Source: Bombyx mori (lineage: Eukaryota; Arthropoda; Insecta; Lepidoptera; Bombycidae). Taken from it: 64,000 nt of DNA. A program made the translations under genes and the position numbers. The notes below the pieces were generated by a model that saw nothing but the letters and a program-made list of their open reading frames with translations, ran no database searches and was not told where the DNA came from. Of the stretch, positions 11,001-22,774 are shown piece by piece (within the stretch, counting starts at the first letter, position 1; every line of letters starts with the position of its first letter). Where the stretch lies: assembly GCF_030269925.1 (NCBI RefSeq), contig NC_085112.1:13269501-13333500 (forward strand). The letters run 5' to 3'.

Positions 11001-14000
11001 CTCATCTAAGCAATAAAAAAAAATAGTAATGACAACAAATTTAAAACGACTTTATCGGGATTCGTAAATTTTGTTTAATTTGAAGGTACTTTATAATCCG
11101 AAACTAAGGTACAGAATACAAATATTCCTTACGAACGAGAAGGCAACATCAAAGAACTCAATGTTTTGTAATACCTTGCGAAGAATTACGCGCACATTGA
11201 AAACGTTTCGTAGTCATTAGCAAACAAACGGACGTACGATTTTATTATATTGTCCACGGTACGAGAATACCGTTTTTGGTAACTTAAATGCGAATTTTAA
11301 AAAAATGTACGCCTCGAACTACCTTTCTCCTTTTCTGAAGTCGGTTGAATGTGGCTGTTTAAAACGAAACAAGCAGCTCGGATGCAATCGACGGCCATTC
11401 AAACAATAGCTTCTTGTTTGATTATGCACAACATAAGAAATAGCATACACAATAGCATACAGCATTGAGAATGAATATTTTCCTGAAAACATATCAGATT
11501 ATCATAAGGAAGACTTTGAAATTGACTTCCACGGTGAAGGAATAACATCGTGTAATAAAAATCAAAACCCGCAAAATTATAATTTGCGTAATTACTGGTA
11601 GTAGGACCTCTTGTGAGTCCGCGCGGGTGGGTACCACCACCCTGCCTATTTCTGCCGTGAAGAAGTAATGCGTTTCGAACGAATTTCTCCATTCTTTTTT
11701 TATCGTTTGACATAATTGGCCACTATCAGGCTAACGATAAAATGTATCCTTTTCCTCTTTTTGACTTGTGCAAACTTCAATTAGCAAATTAAAAGTTTAC
11801 TAATACTTCACATATTACATATGCATCTGTCTCTTTTCCTAGTGGCAACACTAGATAAGTGCACATAGACCTGAGATTTGTAGGAGCCCTTCGTTCCCAC
11901 TGATCTACAACCGTTAATCTGATGATGTATAATCGACTGTAAAATGAGTGAAATATCAGGAAAGGAAGTCTAGGTGTGAGCTTACTCATTAATCCTTTTA
12001 CATCTTGCCAATTAAAAGTCGTTTGATGTCATAGTCACAAAAGCCCTATTATCCTTAAGTTTGCAAATGCAAAATTGTCTTTAACTTTAGATGCATACCT
12101 AAAAATTATACCAAGCATGCTCCCGGCCACACTCCCTCATTGTCTTATGTTCAACTTATAATAAATTTTCTCATACAAATAAGCACATCGCCTATTAAAG
12201 ACTGGTTCATATAAACACTATAGATATTTCTTAAACATGAATCTTCAATAATAGTGTCATCAATTCCCGAATAAATGCTAAACAAACTAAGAATAGATAT
12301 TTTTATTACGACATTAATTCATTTGTTGCGGTCTCGTTTGGGACTGAGCTCGTTTTCATAAATTAATATCGAACAAGTTTTCGAATAAGGATATATGTAA
12401 TAAGAATGTTTTATGTTTGATTTTGTAGAATATTTTATATCCACTGAACAACGTATTTGTTAAGTTAAGTATGCAATTGGTCATAAACTCAACTGAATTG
12501 TGAAAGTTCGAGGTTTAGGGGTTTTAAGTAGCAACATTTCGGGTATTCCTTTCGCACTCCCGCAGCATGTGTAGGAATGTACTCATTTTTGTGTTAATAT
12601 TCTGATCACTAGAGTAAATTAAAACTTTTTTCTGAACAGTGAAAAATTCTTGCCATCCATGCTTAAAGGGGTGACGTCATAAATCGCATTGTGCATCCCG
12701 TTTTTGTTACTAGACTATTGCTATTCGTCGTATCAAGAGATCCAAAAGATTCCTTACTAGCCTACTACTGAGTTTATTGCCGAATCTTGAACCCCGCAAT
12801 AAACCACAGGGACAGGGGGGAGATTGAAAGTCAGCGCTGTTCAATTCATCTACTTTGAACATCATTAGCTGAGCCACTTTCTTTTACCATTTTATTTTTC
12901 TTTTATTTATCTAAATGTATTAATCTAAATCTGTATGAAAGGCAATAAATGGTTTTATTATTTTTTATCTCCTCAGTGGTTCGCATTCCGATCCGATGTT
13001 GGATTCTGCGAAGCACTGCTTTTGCTAGGGCTAGTGTTAGTCAATTCTAATTCAACGATATTCAAATTTAACTATAATAACATTTTGTGATGTGCTCGTT
13101 CAAAATGGTTATCGACCGCTTCTGATCTAAGTTAGCAGAGCTTGATAACCACTCAAAATAATAATACAATGGCTCAGCGACCGAAAATGTTTTCTGTTCT
13201 CTCTGACCTCCCCCGCACTTAAAAACAATCTGCGAAATACAAATGCGTATCTAAAATCTTAAAACTATTATTTTATTGACGAAAGTTCCAAAACAAAAGT
13301 CCCATCTTTGCTGGAAACCGTGGAAAATGTTTTATTGTTAATTTTAATTGAATAACTAACTGTATTATGTACATATATATTTGTTATGATGGAACTTTTG
13401 TTTTAATGGATTCGAAATATTAAATTTCGTTGGTTATCAAATAAACAAAAGTACCTTTGCGAAAAAAAAATAAACTGTAAAGATATCTTAACAATAGCAG
13501 CCTTTGACTATATATTTCACTGTTTACGTAGTCATGGTCTTTGAGAATGGTAGAATTTCGATTTGGCAATCAGTAATGAAATTCGAGAAAGTTAAATTAC
13601 GACCATTCCAGACGAACGCTAGTGAATTAGTGGTAGTAGCTTCCGTGGTCTACTGAGTAAGCCCGGTTTGTTCGAATCTAGGGATGCCAACGTTTGATTT
13701 CCAAACCTTGAAGTTTGAAGGTAATTCTTCTTAGCAAGTAGGTATAGAACTAAAGCTCAAAAATGTCTTCCGCAATGAAGGAATAACACCGTATTAAATA
13801 AATAAAAACTATGACATTGGTATCGCGAGTCCGCACATATGTGTCGGTGGGTGTGTTTGTGTGTGTGGTGGATACCGTTTTTGCTGCGACGCAATTCTTT
13901 GTTGACGTTTGATGGGTGGGTCCGCCGTTATAATACTCAACTACAATTGATATTTGGATCAGGTGGGTGGCGCCATTCAATTTGGTTATATCTACTTAGC

Positions 14001-17000
14001 TCCGGTCATAAGCATAAAATTGGGAGATCGGTTAGAATTCGAATATACGCTAATATCTGAAATCCGATTGTAATATCACTCAGGTCATCTATTGTAAGAA
14101 TAAAGCGTTTTCTACTATTTAATTCTTATTTTGGTCTGAAGTTTTCACTCGAAGAACCGTATCGAATGCCCCAAAATTAATGTTTACCGTAAAAACGTTT
14201 AATTCTTGTCTCTATCTCTTAAGTCTTAATTGTTAGCTGGCTATTAACCCAGAAAACACGACAATTGATTTCTATTGTAATGTATACTTTCACTGTCTGT
14301 TTACTTCGTTTGAATTTTAAGAGATACGTACGTACGTGCGTATTTAACAATTATTGTTCGACGGTATATGTTTGTAAGACAACGACGACTCGATGTATTT
14401 GGACTGGACTGGACATTTTGATTGCAGTAGTGGGGAAATGCTCGCTGCTTCCAAGGCCATACCTATACTTGTCATGAGCAGGTCTGCACTTGCTTAGCAA
14501 AAGCCGAGAAATGAGCTTGCCTGCCCGTTTGAGACATGCTAGTCGATTCAACAAATATTACGATACCCACGCCGCGCAATGACATGAATAATATTGTTTT
14601 AATTTAATTATTGCGTAGATAGGTGAACGAGCTCGTTCGTGTCAAGGCTGAGACTTGAGGTCACAAATGTGTTGCATAACTGCTGCCCCGCCCTTGAAAT
14701 GCATGAGTACTTCATGGTAGAATTAGGCAGGGTGATGGTACCTACCAATGCGGACTTACATTATGCTTTATCGCCAGTACGTGCTGGTTAGAGACCGCAG
14801 TAAACTGGTACAATACTCAGAGAATGCTGTAGCTCATTTTGCGGTGAATCTCTATGTGTTACTTACGATGCCTAAGATAAAAAGGAGGGGATACGATTCT
14901 AAGACGACACTGTACAATATATCGTTCGTTATTACAGGTCTACCAACGGACTCGTCAATGATCGGCCAGCCGATACTCGTCTGCACAGCTCACATCCACT
15001 GGGACCCAGAGTTTTGCGACGTGAAACTCATCCAAACGATGATGTTAAGCAACGAACTCAGAACGATCCTGGACGATTCGGGAAGGACATTACGTCTCGC
15101 CGGACAGAGAGACAACGTGCAGCTGTTGCTCTGCGGGGACTTCAATTCCTTGCCTGACAGCGGTACGTTCAATTACGGCTTTATTTATTCAATGATCATC
15201 GGTTGATGGGTAATATTGGGTCACCAGTGTTTCTCAGCTAATGAGTTACCTATTCTAGCATAATCTTGAAGAAATTGGTTTAGGAAAAGTGGAGACGCCA
15301 AGGAAACAAAAGCTTACACATGTACCCAAATGATGTGTTATCGATCTGACATTGAGAATGTTTCTGCCACTACAAAATCGAGTTTGGTCCTGGCAATGGG
15401 AATTGAAGTGGAATGTTGGTAGGACTCGCATTTACCTACACAAATGGGACGCGATCCATTTTGGGGTTAATCATCTATTCTAAAACTTGTGCAAAGCGAG
15501 CGACAGTGCATCTTGGAAACGTCAGTACAAGCCTACTAAGTTTCTCGTCGGATCTTCTCAGTGAATCGCCATTCGGATCCGGTGGTAGATTCTGCGAAGC
15601 ACTGCTTTTGCTAAAGCTAGTGTTAGCAAATTCTTTCAGTTTGAGCTCGTGAGCTCACCTTCCCGTCCGGGTGTAGCTCGAATAGCGTCTTAGGTTACCA
15701 GCTATTAGCGTGGGGAAAAAAAATGTCAGTGGAGCGATTCAGGATTTTGTCGGACTTCTATTGATAGCTACCGCGGGGTATATGTTGCGTAAATATATTC
15801 CGTATGCTAAGAATACAGAAAACGTGAGTCTGGAATGGTAATTGACATATTATTATTATATGGGATTAGATAGGATACGTTCCGAGGTGACAAAATAAAA
15901 AACAACTACATACTTTATATGTTGAGTTTTAAGGTTGATTTCATTCTGCTTACATTCTCAAAAACGCCAACCGCGGCGAAGGCGGAACCAATACAGCGGC
16001 GATATTATTTAACAACATACTTTAGCAATAGATCTTATTCTATTTTACTTTTTCATTGGGTCATTTGACGACGCGTTTACAAAGGACATTCGGTGGATAC
16101 TTTCATATAGGAATTTGGTCGCATTTTTTAATCCGCGAATGATGAAAATGCGAATGAAGGAAGCGCGAATAAGGAGCGTTTACTGAATAGCAATCGTAAC
16201 GGCGCATACATTATGGTGTTCGTTCGTTGTTCCCCAGGCGTGGTCGAGTTCCTGTCCGCGGGGCGCGTCTCGTCTGAGCACCGCGACTTCAAGGAGCTCG
16301 GTTACGCGACGTCCCTGCGCCGCATGCCCGGCTCCGAGCACGAGTTCACGCACAACTTCAAGCTGGCCTCGGCCTACAGCGAGGACATCATGCCCTACAC
16401 CAACTACACGTGAGTCGGCAACGTTCGGATGAGGAGTCGGAGGGCGGGGGGGTTGGGGGAGGGGGTATATGTTAACGAAGACCCAGAGATATTAACATAA
16501 ATGTTTAATTTTATAGATATACTAGCTGTACCTGTCCGCTTCGATGGGCATTTAAAATTAACATTAATATTTCTCACCCCCACAAAGATTCTTATCATTA
16601 ACGCCCCCGCAACTGGTGTATGGAGTCCAACACTCATATAAATATTAGCCTATCCATTAAGTACATGTATTTTCGACATGGATACCAAGTTTCAAGTCAA
16701 TCGGATGCATGGTTCAGTAGTTATAGCGGAACATCCGAAAAAACAACTATAGATTTATATATTAGTATAGATTAATTAAGCAGATATTAATTAATGTTGT
16801 TTTTAAATACGAGCGTTACGACTATCAAAAAAAAAAACGGAAAATTAGGAAAAAGGAAACTTAAATCATCATTCTCCTGCCTTTTTCTTAGTCACCGAAG
16901 TCGGCGCAACATGTTTTCTCCTTCAATACTCTATCATATACCATTTCTTCGCTCACTCCCCTCTTACACATATCGTCTTTCATGCAATCCATCTATTTTC

Positions 17001-19126
17001 TTTCTTAGTATATAAGGAAATTTTTAATACACAAATTAATTTGAGCCTTGGAGTGTCATTGATTATGGACGGATATTGAAAGTTGTGCAAGGACTAGTTT
17101 AAAAGAAAAATATAATAGATTTTAGATTAGATTTTCAATAAAATACACATTTTTACGTTCACAGGTTTGACTTCAAAGGTATTATCGACTACATATTCTA
17201 CAGTAAACAGACGATGACCCCCTTAGGGTTGTTGGGTCCCTTGTCTCAGGAATGGTTCCGCGAGCACAAGGTCGTTGGCTGTCCTCATCCGCACATACCT
17301 TCAGGTACAGTTCTATAAATATGCAATGGAATGTAAACATGTATGGTGTGTAACTAAAGACAGAATTGTTGGACTTTTTGGCGGGAACGCGAGGAGTGAA
17401 GTTGTGTGATTTGTTTTATTTTGTCTATTTAGTGTTTCTTGAGGTTTAAATGTATAATAACGGTGGTTTATTAACTGTTTCGTATCTGTGAAAGTGCACA
17501 AATGTGGAAAATGAAACAAAGCCGCTGAACTTAACTTCTCGGGATCCTCCAAAAAGTCCACTGAAAAAGTCTCAGTAAATGACCACCATTTTACTAAGAT
17601 TATATTTCATCTCATCTCATTTCATTGCGTTTTCATTTCATTTTATTTTATGCCATGTTTCATATTAATCAACTCATTTCATACAGGTTTTCATTAAAAT
17701 TAAAACAAGACTTAACCTAAAGGTCTCACTTACCAGGTCATAAAATCCCTTAAAAAACAGAATTGTTGAAGCTTAATATACTAACGCTTATAGAAGGAAA
17801 CAAAATCTAAGACCTACGCTTATAGCTTAAGGAACCTTTCGACGATGACCTTGCTCGTCTGCTGGTTTCAATTTGTATTACATTGCGTGCCTCAAAAAAT
17901 CAAATTATAATTTAAAAAATCTTAACCATTTTAATGTTATGGTGTTAACAAACACCAGTATTAAGTCTGTGGTGATATTTGAGAGCAGTTACCAACAGAC
18001 GGGCCCAGTTACAAATCTAAAATGTAATCTGGTTTGCGGTTTATTTTGATTGTCATCATCTATGCTCAGAAATTTCAGGTCTTGGATTGGCAAAATAGGG
18101 CAAGAATACGTAGGAAATGTTCGATTATTGTGTGAAGTTTGTAAAACAAATTGAGAATAGGATTACTATTTACCGACAGTGGGGAATTTGTAATATTAAA
18201 ATCAGTAGCGGGAAATGTATAAATACCCTTAAATTAGAGTGTGTGTAAGTTATTAGAGCATACTGTACATAGTTTTTTAGATTCTTCTCGGCGAAAGCGT
18301 GCGTCACCTCACGTCTCTGACTTATCACATACACGCCGTGACCTATCCTCCTTACGTTTGCCGCTAGGGGCGCTGTTCCAACTCCATACACAAATTTGAG
18401 TTAACTTTTACGCGATCGAGAAGTTAAAAAACTCGCACCAAGCACAGTTAACTAAAGCTACGTACGCACTATGCGGTTAGCCTCAATGCGGGGTCAGCCG
18501 CCCTGTTGACGGGGATCCAAAATTTGTATGAGAAAGTAGTTTTTATACGCACCGCGATGCGGCTCCCAGCCGACCGTTCCGGTTGTTCCGGCCAGCCGTA
18601 CGGTTGCCCTGCACACTACGCGGATAGTGCTAGTTTACGGTTGCCTGCCATTGACTATGGATTTTGATACGGAAAAAAATATAATTGAAATTCAAAATAG
18701 ACCAGCAATCTGCAACGCAAAATCCGCAGAATATGCGGATAAAAATTTACGTTCAAAAACTTTTTGAGCTCTTCAACAAACAATTCAAAATGCTTACTCT
18801 CATCTCGAGCTTGCAAATAAGGATGCACCCAGTAACTTTTTTCTGTTTCATTCTTTATGTAACGCGAGTAAACATAATAAATAGCTGCTACTTCTTGGAC
18901 GTCCATCTTGGAAATGAGTCGACCCAAACGCAAGCGCAACGGAGTCCTGCGGTCAGCCGTACGGCTGGCCGCATTCCGGCTAACCGCATAGTGTGTAGGC
19001 GCCCTAAGAGTACTGTATCATATGCGTTGTTATTATTGTCCGGCAGATCACTTCCCGCTGCTAGTTGAGCTGGAGATGTCCCCAAGCACGAGCGGCAACT
19101 CGAACGGTCTGATCGGCCGCAGGTAG
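8042..19126 (+). CDS. twin (CNOT6): CCR4-NOT transcription complex subunit 6 (CCR4-type deadenylase), seven C-terminal exons
   Basis: This is the catalytic exonuclease that shortens mRNA poly(A) tails in the cytoplasmic CCR4-NOT complex. Exons are 8042-8199, 9233-9387, 9881-10032, 14938-15162, 16238-16409, 17165-17304 and 19047-19126. All have AG/GT borders and their phases join in frame, giving 359 residues plus a stop (TAG at 19124). They cover the exonuclease-endonuclease-phosphatase domain. The metal-binding and catalytic motifs known for this family are all visible: MCYNVLCDKYA (Asn), SLQEVE across an exon junction (Glu), CGDFNSLPDSG (Asp/Asn) and SDHFPLL (His). The protein ends in GLIGRR, like vertebrate CNOT6. 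The N-terminal leucine-rich-repeat part lies upstream, outside the window. Introns carry Bm1 SINEs, LINE tails and a Harbinger remnant. Nocturnin and angel proteins are relatives, but the GDFNSLPDSG context and the C-terminus favour CNOT6. Confidence 0.96.
8228..8345 (-). mobile_element. Degenerate LINE/SINE 3' tail
   Basis: After a T-rich run, AAGTGGTTACCGAAGCCC and GTTGCCAGG resemble the CR1-type 3' tail read on the minus strand, with many mismatches. It lies just inside the intron after the first CNOT6 exon of the window. Confidence 0.35.
8755..9095 (-). mobile_element. Degenerate Bm1-type SINE
   Basis: On the minus strand, from the CCACGACGACTTC head complement at 9080-9092 through GGTGTGAACACCG to GGTGGTCGAGCTCAC at 8765, the order of blocks matches intact Bm1 copies such as 55655-56107. 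Indels and substitutions are frequent, so it is old. Confidence 0.6.
9535..9835. other. GC-richer block of unknown origin in a CNOT6 intron
   Basis: About 300 bases are free of stops in one frame on each strand and are clearly less AT-rich than the flanks. The block ends 46 bases before the exon at 9881. No splice sites of suitable phase surround it and neither translation resembles a family I know. It is probably a fragment of a transposon. Confidence 0.4.
10388..10630 (-). mobile_element. Degenerate Bm1-type SINE
   Basis: The minus strand shows Bm1 blocks in order: the complement of AATACGTATTTCATTAGA, the ACGATGTTATT block, the TTTTTGCGGG block and CCACCCATCTTG. It is diverged, inside the CNOT6 intron 10033-14937. 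Confidence 0.55.
10905..11027 (+). mobile_element. Bm1-type SINE, 3' end only
   Basis: ATGTCTATGGGCTCCAGTAA, then CACTTAATACCAGGTGGGCT and a tail CTAAGCAATAAAAAA match the 3' third of the intact Bm1 copies. It is 5'-truncated, as expected for SINE retroposition. Confidence 0.75.
11515..11690 (+). mobile_element. Bm1-type SINE, central part
   Basis: ATTGACTTCCACGGTGAAGG through TTCTGCCGTGAAGAAGTAAT matches the middle of full Bm1 copies. Both ends are lost. Confidence 0.75.
11700..12960. other. AT-rich intron sequence
   Basis: No gene, RNA or clear repeat was recognised here; it is part of the large CNOT6 intron 10033-14937. Confidence 0.5.
12972..13062 (+). mobile_element. Jockey-type LINE 3'UTR fragment
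   Basis: CTCAGTGGTTCGCATTCCGA followed by GATTCTGCGAAGCACTGCTT is the 3'UTR block of the LINE at 43172-45135, here in sense on the plus strand and diverged. Confidence 0.6.
13765..13870 (+). mobile_element. Possible very degenerate Bm1 SINE fragment
   Basis: AATGAAGGAATAACACCGTA followed by GAGTCCGCAC and GGTGGGTG keeps the order of Bm1 blocks, but the matches are short. Confidence 0.35.
14655..14762 (-). mobile_element. Degenerate Bm1 SINE fragment
   Basis: CTGCTGCCCCGCCCTTGAAA through GGCAGGGTGATGGTACCTAC and GCGGACTTA reads as the minus-strand centre of Bm1. It lies about 175 bases before the CNOT6 exon at 14938. Confidence 0.55.
15536..15715 (+). mobile_element. Jockey-type LINE 3'UTR fragment
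   Basis: GATCTTCTCAGTGAATCGCC, then GGTAGATTCTGCGAAGCACT and GAGCTCACC match the 3'UTR of the LINE at 43172-45135. Confidence 0.7.
16442..16465 (+). other. G-run cluster (possible G-quadruplex) just inside an intron
   Basis: Four runs of at least three G lie within 24 bases, 33 bases after the CNOT6 splice donor at 16410. A quadruplex in the nascent RNA could affect splicing; that is inference. Confidence 0.4.
16521..16772 (+). mobile_element. Dispersed moth repeat starting ACTAGCTG and ending TATAGAT, copy 1
   Basis: It starts ACTAGCTGTACC and ends ATTTATATATTAGTATAGAT. It matches 29054-29272 along most of its length, including GTACATGTATTTT and AAGTTTCAAGTCAATCGG. It has no coding capacity and no obvious terminal inverted repeats. 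The family is not identified; non-autonomous Helitron-like or short retroposon are both possible. Confidence 0.65.
17373..17755 (+). repeat. Dispersed repeat family starting near TTTTTGGCGGGAACGCG, copy 1
   Basis: The copy runs from TTTTTGGCGGGAACGCGAGG through TGGTGGTCATTTACTGAGA-type and CATCTCATCTCATTTCATT blocks to CAGGTCATAAAATCCC. A second copy is at 62856-63670, interrupted by a Bm1 SINE, and part of a third lies in reverse at 39640-39860. No coding capacity was seen. Confidence 0.7.
18456..19004 (-). mobile_element. PIF/Harbinger-type DNA transposon remnant
   Basis: The ends are inverted repeats sharing CACTATGCGGTTAGCC, and TAA flanks the element on both sides (18453-18455 and 19005-19007), the 3-bp target duplication typical of PIF/Harbinger. 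It carries a transposase fragment on the minus strand. It lies wholly within the last CNOT6 intron and its right end is 42 bases before the final exon. Confidence 0.8.
18655..18939 (-). pseudogene. Harbinger transposase N-terminal fragment
   Basis: The 94-residue frame contains SYWVHPYLQARDES followed by LFVEELKKF, the conserved opening of insect PIF/Harbinger nuclease-type transposases (RxYWVHP...). The DDE catalytic core that should follow is missing, and the frame runs out into unrelated residues. It is a dead internal-deletion derivative. Confidence 0.75.
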
Positions 19127-20011
19127 CGCCGCACCAGCGCCCGCCACTGACGTCACGAGCCGTCGCCGTCGCCGTGACGTCACCGCTCGCCGCGTCCGCT
19201 GTGAACACTGACGTTTGTACCGTCGCCTTAATCTTAAGTATTAATCTCGTTCGGTCCTCGATGCGGCTCCGTAGTTGCGGCCGGAATCCGCTAGAGGTCG
19301 TGTCGCGTTGACAGTTGCCGCCGCCGCCCGAACGTCCGCGATTCGATCTTGGACCTTATTTACACGTATCGTTTAGAATCATTTTTGAATGCACACAAGA
19401 ATTTAGTATAATGACGATACGACTGAACGTAACACAAAGCAATCTGTTGTAGTAATTAATTAACGTGTTAAATGATAATGTTACGTTGTTGATACGGTTT
19501 AATCAGTGTGTTGGGTAATGTATCGAGATGTCACTTGTATGTGTCCCCCGGGGGATAGTTGTAGAAATTGCGTGCTCGCGTGTGTGTTTGTGTGGGAGGG
19601 ACGAATCATTATGGACTCTAAGCGAAGGACACAACGTTCATAACGGAGTGACAGCTGATCAAAAACGCCGATCAACCTATGTATGCAATTACGTACTTAA
19701 CTATGTTTAGTGTGTGTGCTCTATGTGTTTGTAACATATTTTTCTTGTTTCTTATTGCCCTTGTAGGCAGACGAGCGTACGGCCCAGCTGACGGTGAGTG
19801 GTTAACGTCGCCCGTGGACGTCAGCAATGCCAAGCTGCTGCCTACCATAAATAAGTCTGTGCGGAATTATACGTATATTACTATATCACATCCGAGTTGT
19901 ACTTATATTATTATCCTTTACAAGATAATTTACAAAAGACTAAAACAGTTTTAAACATCAACGGTCTTATTCATGTTTAGTCATCGATGGTTTATAAGCT
20001 CGTTATATATA
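19127..20011 (+). other. CNOT6 3' flank, probably 3'UTR
   Basis: This GC-rich start (19127-19340, many CpG) follows directly after the CNOT6 stop codon. No other gene begins here. The polyadenylation site could not be chosen because AATAAA-like sites are frequent further downstream. Confidence 0.5.
19745..19850 (-). mobile_element. CR1-type LINE 3' tail
   Basis: ATTGCCCTTGTAGGCAGACG and the following GAGTGGTTAACGTCGCCCGT match the 3' end of the LINE at 2757-5030 in the same orientation. Confidence 0.85.
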
Positions 20012-20015
20012 ATAT

Positions 20016-20404
20016 TGTTACGCACTGGGGTTCGGGATAAATAAATGTTCCACCAAAGTACAAATTAAAAATTGTATTCAACACTTAAAACACTCAACAA
20101 ACAATTTAAAATTCTCAATTCCCTCCCCTCCCGCTTCGCTTTAGGCGATCCGTTCGCTGTTTCTCTTCGAGTAGTTCCGATTAATAACTGACTGCGTGCC
20201 ATCTCTGCAACGCTTTTATAGTCGAGACGAAGTCCCTAGAATCGTCGAGAATATTCCACAAAAGTCTAGTATTGCGTGTTTCCGCTATCTGACAATAGAT
20301 GGCATTGTACTTTTTTTCCCGAGCGTTCTATATGCTACTAGAATATCCTTCGATATTCGTTCGACTTTTCGGCGATAGATGGCGTTACTCTTACCTGCGT
20401 AACA
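20016..20404 (-). mobile_element. Solo LTR (Gypsy-like)
   Basis: It starts TGTTACGCA and ends TGCGTAACA, so it has TG...CA ends inside a 9-bp inverted terminus. ATAT flanks it on both sides (20012-20015 and 20405-20408), a 4-bp target duplication. On the minus strand there is a TATAAAAG box near 20218 with an initiator-like TCAGTT about 30 bases on, which gives the orientation. No internal coding region remains, as after LTR-LTR recombination. Confidence 0.82.
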
Positions 20405-21398
20405 ATATGAATTAACAGTCCTCTTGTAACGAACTCATAAACCTCCGATAGCTCGATTCGGATCGTCGCCAATATTCATTCGTGTGTAATGCTGTGGATA
20501 CACATAGCCTATTGCATGTCGTTCGTCTCTCTCACACATTATGCAAACAGATAGTTTTTGTCCTTGTCGTGTGTTAGTTTATATAGATAACTTGTCCATT
20601 CACAGGGTTCGTCGAGAATATATATATATTAATATTTCTCTAGTTTTTACATATTTTGAGAACACGCATTCAAGCTATTTGTTTGTTGATTGAGAATAAT
20701 TAGATGCTCAATTATATTTGCTCAATAGAGGTCATTTTTATTTATTTATTAATAGTTTTTTTTTTTAATTTACCACAAAAGTTGATACCGTTGAATACAG
20801 AAAATCCTTCCGAAGGACTTGTGAATGGACAAGACTTATGGCAGATTTCACTGACTTTAAATAGTAAAATTTAGATATTATAGGAGGAGCATTGCGTTTT
20901 CTTATTTTTAAAAATTTATTTAAAGTTAGTGATAGAAGCCGGTGGCTTAAAACATTTCAAGTCTTCTAACGAATTGCCTAGTAAATAGTATAAATATATA
21001 TTTAGTGTGATGTTGGTACGTGCAATCAATGATTTTACTAATTAATAACACCGTTTTTTTTTTATTAGCAAATATTACGAATCCTTTACAATCCTTTAGT
21101 TGGTTATAGTTAATTGACGATTCGATAAATAAATAAATAATAAAAATGTTTTTTTTTTTCGTATATTATGACGACGTCAAGATAACAAATACGCTTAGTT
21201 TTCAATGTAGCATATACAGTCGAGGAATGTAAAGTTAATATGTTTGATTTGAATATAATATAGAAAAAAACCAATAATTTAGAGCGAATATGTTTGTATG
21301 AAAAAAAATTTTTTTTTTTCTATTGTTCTAAAGTGTACAATCTGACGTCCATTTGCATACAGCGTGTTTGTTCCTCCGCTGTATATAATATGCTGGGT

Positions 21399-21706
21399 GT
21401 GTTAGGAGACCGCTTCCAAAAACGAAGACAGACGATAGTACTAGACAGGCGTTCGTTGAACCGAGCATCAGCTGTTTTTTATTTTGTGTTTAATTGCTGG
21501 TTTTTTTTAAAATTAAGTAATGTATTTTTTATGAAACTAGCTTTTCATTTAGCTATATTAACATGATGGAGCGTAAATAATGCTAATAAAACGTTTTTAA
21601 ATATGATTTTTTTTTTTAAATCAGGATCGATTTTTTTCCGTCCTATCATCAAAGTTGTCATTAGTACTATTGTCTGTCTTCGTTTTTGGAAGGGGTCTCC
21701 TAACAC
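21399..21706. mobile_element. MITE-like element with about 45-bp terminal inverted repeats
   Basis: GTGTTAGGAGACC at the left is matched in reverse at the right. Both ends then share CTTCCAAAAACGAAGACAGA and ATAGTACTA with two or three mismatches. The interior is T-rich and non-coding. No clear target duplication was found, so the superfamily is open. Confidence 0.75.
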
Positions 21707-22774
21707 TCAATATTTAATTAACTAGAAATATAAATATATCGGTCGTAATCAGTGTACGTTCGCCACGTTGAAGTCAAGGGGGGCGCTGGTGGTCTGAACT
21801 ATGCCTAAAGAGTTACATTCGTCGTCCGCTTGGCTTCATCGTCCCAAGCGGGGATCAGTGAGACATTGTGTTCTGACTTATTACGGCACTATACTTAACA
21901 CTATGTATAAGTTGAAGACGCGTGCCAACTTCAAAGTGATTAATGCATCGTTGGAAACTCGAATCGTGCATCCCTATTTATATACAGGGTGTTGTTATTT
22001 CGGTTTTGCGTTCGGAAAGGATGTATGCTCGAAATGGGACTTTAACTTTGTGTCTCGACGTGCGACATTCACGTATTGATGACCACGGACTCCGGGTTTA
22101 CGCTTAACATCAAATTTGTCCGGAATTTGTCTGATTGTAGCTTAAATCTCAAAAAAAGGCATTCAAGTCAATTTACTTCGAGCAATCACGGATATTACGA
22201 CTCCTTTCAAACAACTATAATTGTAATGACGTTTGAACGATGCGTTAATAAGTCCTCTGTACAAAATCTATTTAGTTGGTACTTTCGCGGCCGGGTTTGT
22301 AAGATAGATATCTAAATAATAATAAAAAAAAAAGTTTATAATGTAATAGAAATATTTCAATTATTTTTGATACTTAATTACCTATTTTAAAAGAATAATT
22401 GTATAGAGACCATTGTTAAAACTAACACTGCCTACAAATTTATTATTGACATCACTCGTGTGCAATAAAAATATTGTTAGTGAAAATTGTAAGTGATAAT
22501 ATAGTGATATATTTAAACGTGTGCTTCTTGGCATCGGCAGCGAGTTGAATCTAAAAACGTTTTACGAAGAAAAAATTATGTGAAAATTTAACTAAATTAT
22601 ATCACCCTGTATGTGCACAGTGATGTTTAGTTTAATTTGTATCGTTTTCGTCTCGTGTAGCTTCTGTGGTAACGCACGTGACGCCACATCGTGGCACAGA
22701 TCCGAAACACCGGTTGTGCGAGCGAGCCAAACCACATTTGCTGTCCCTTTTCATTTGTCTCTAGCAGTCCGTTA

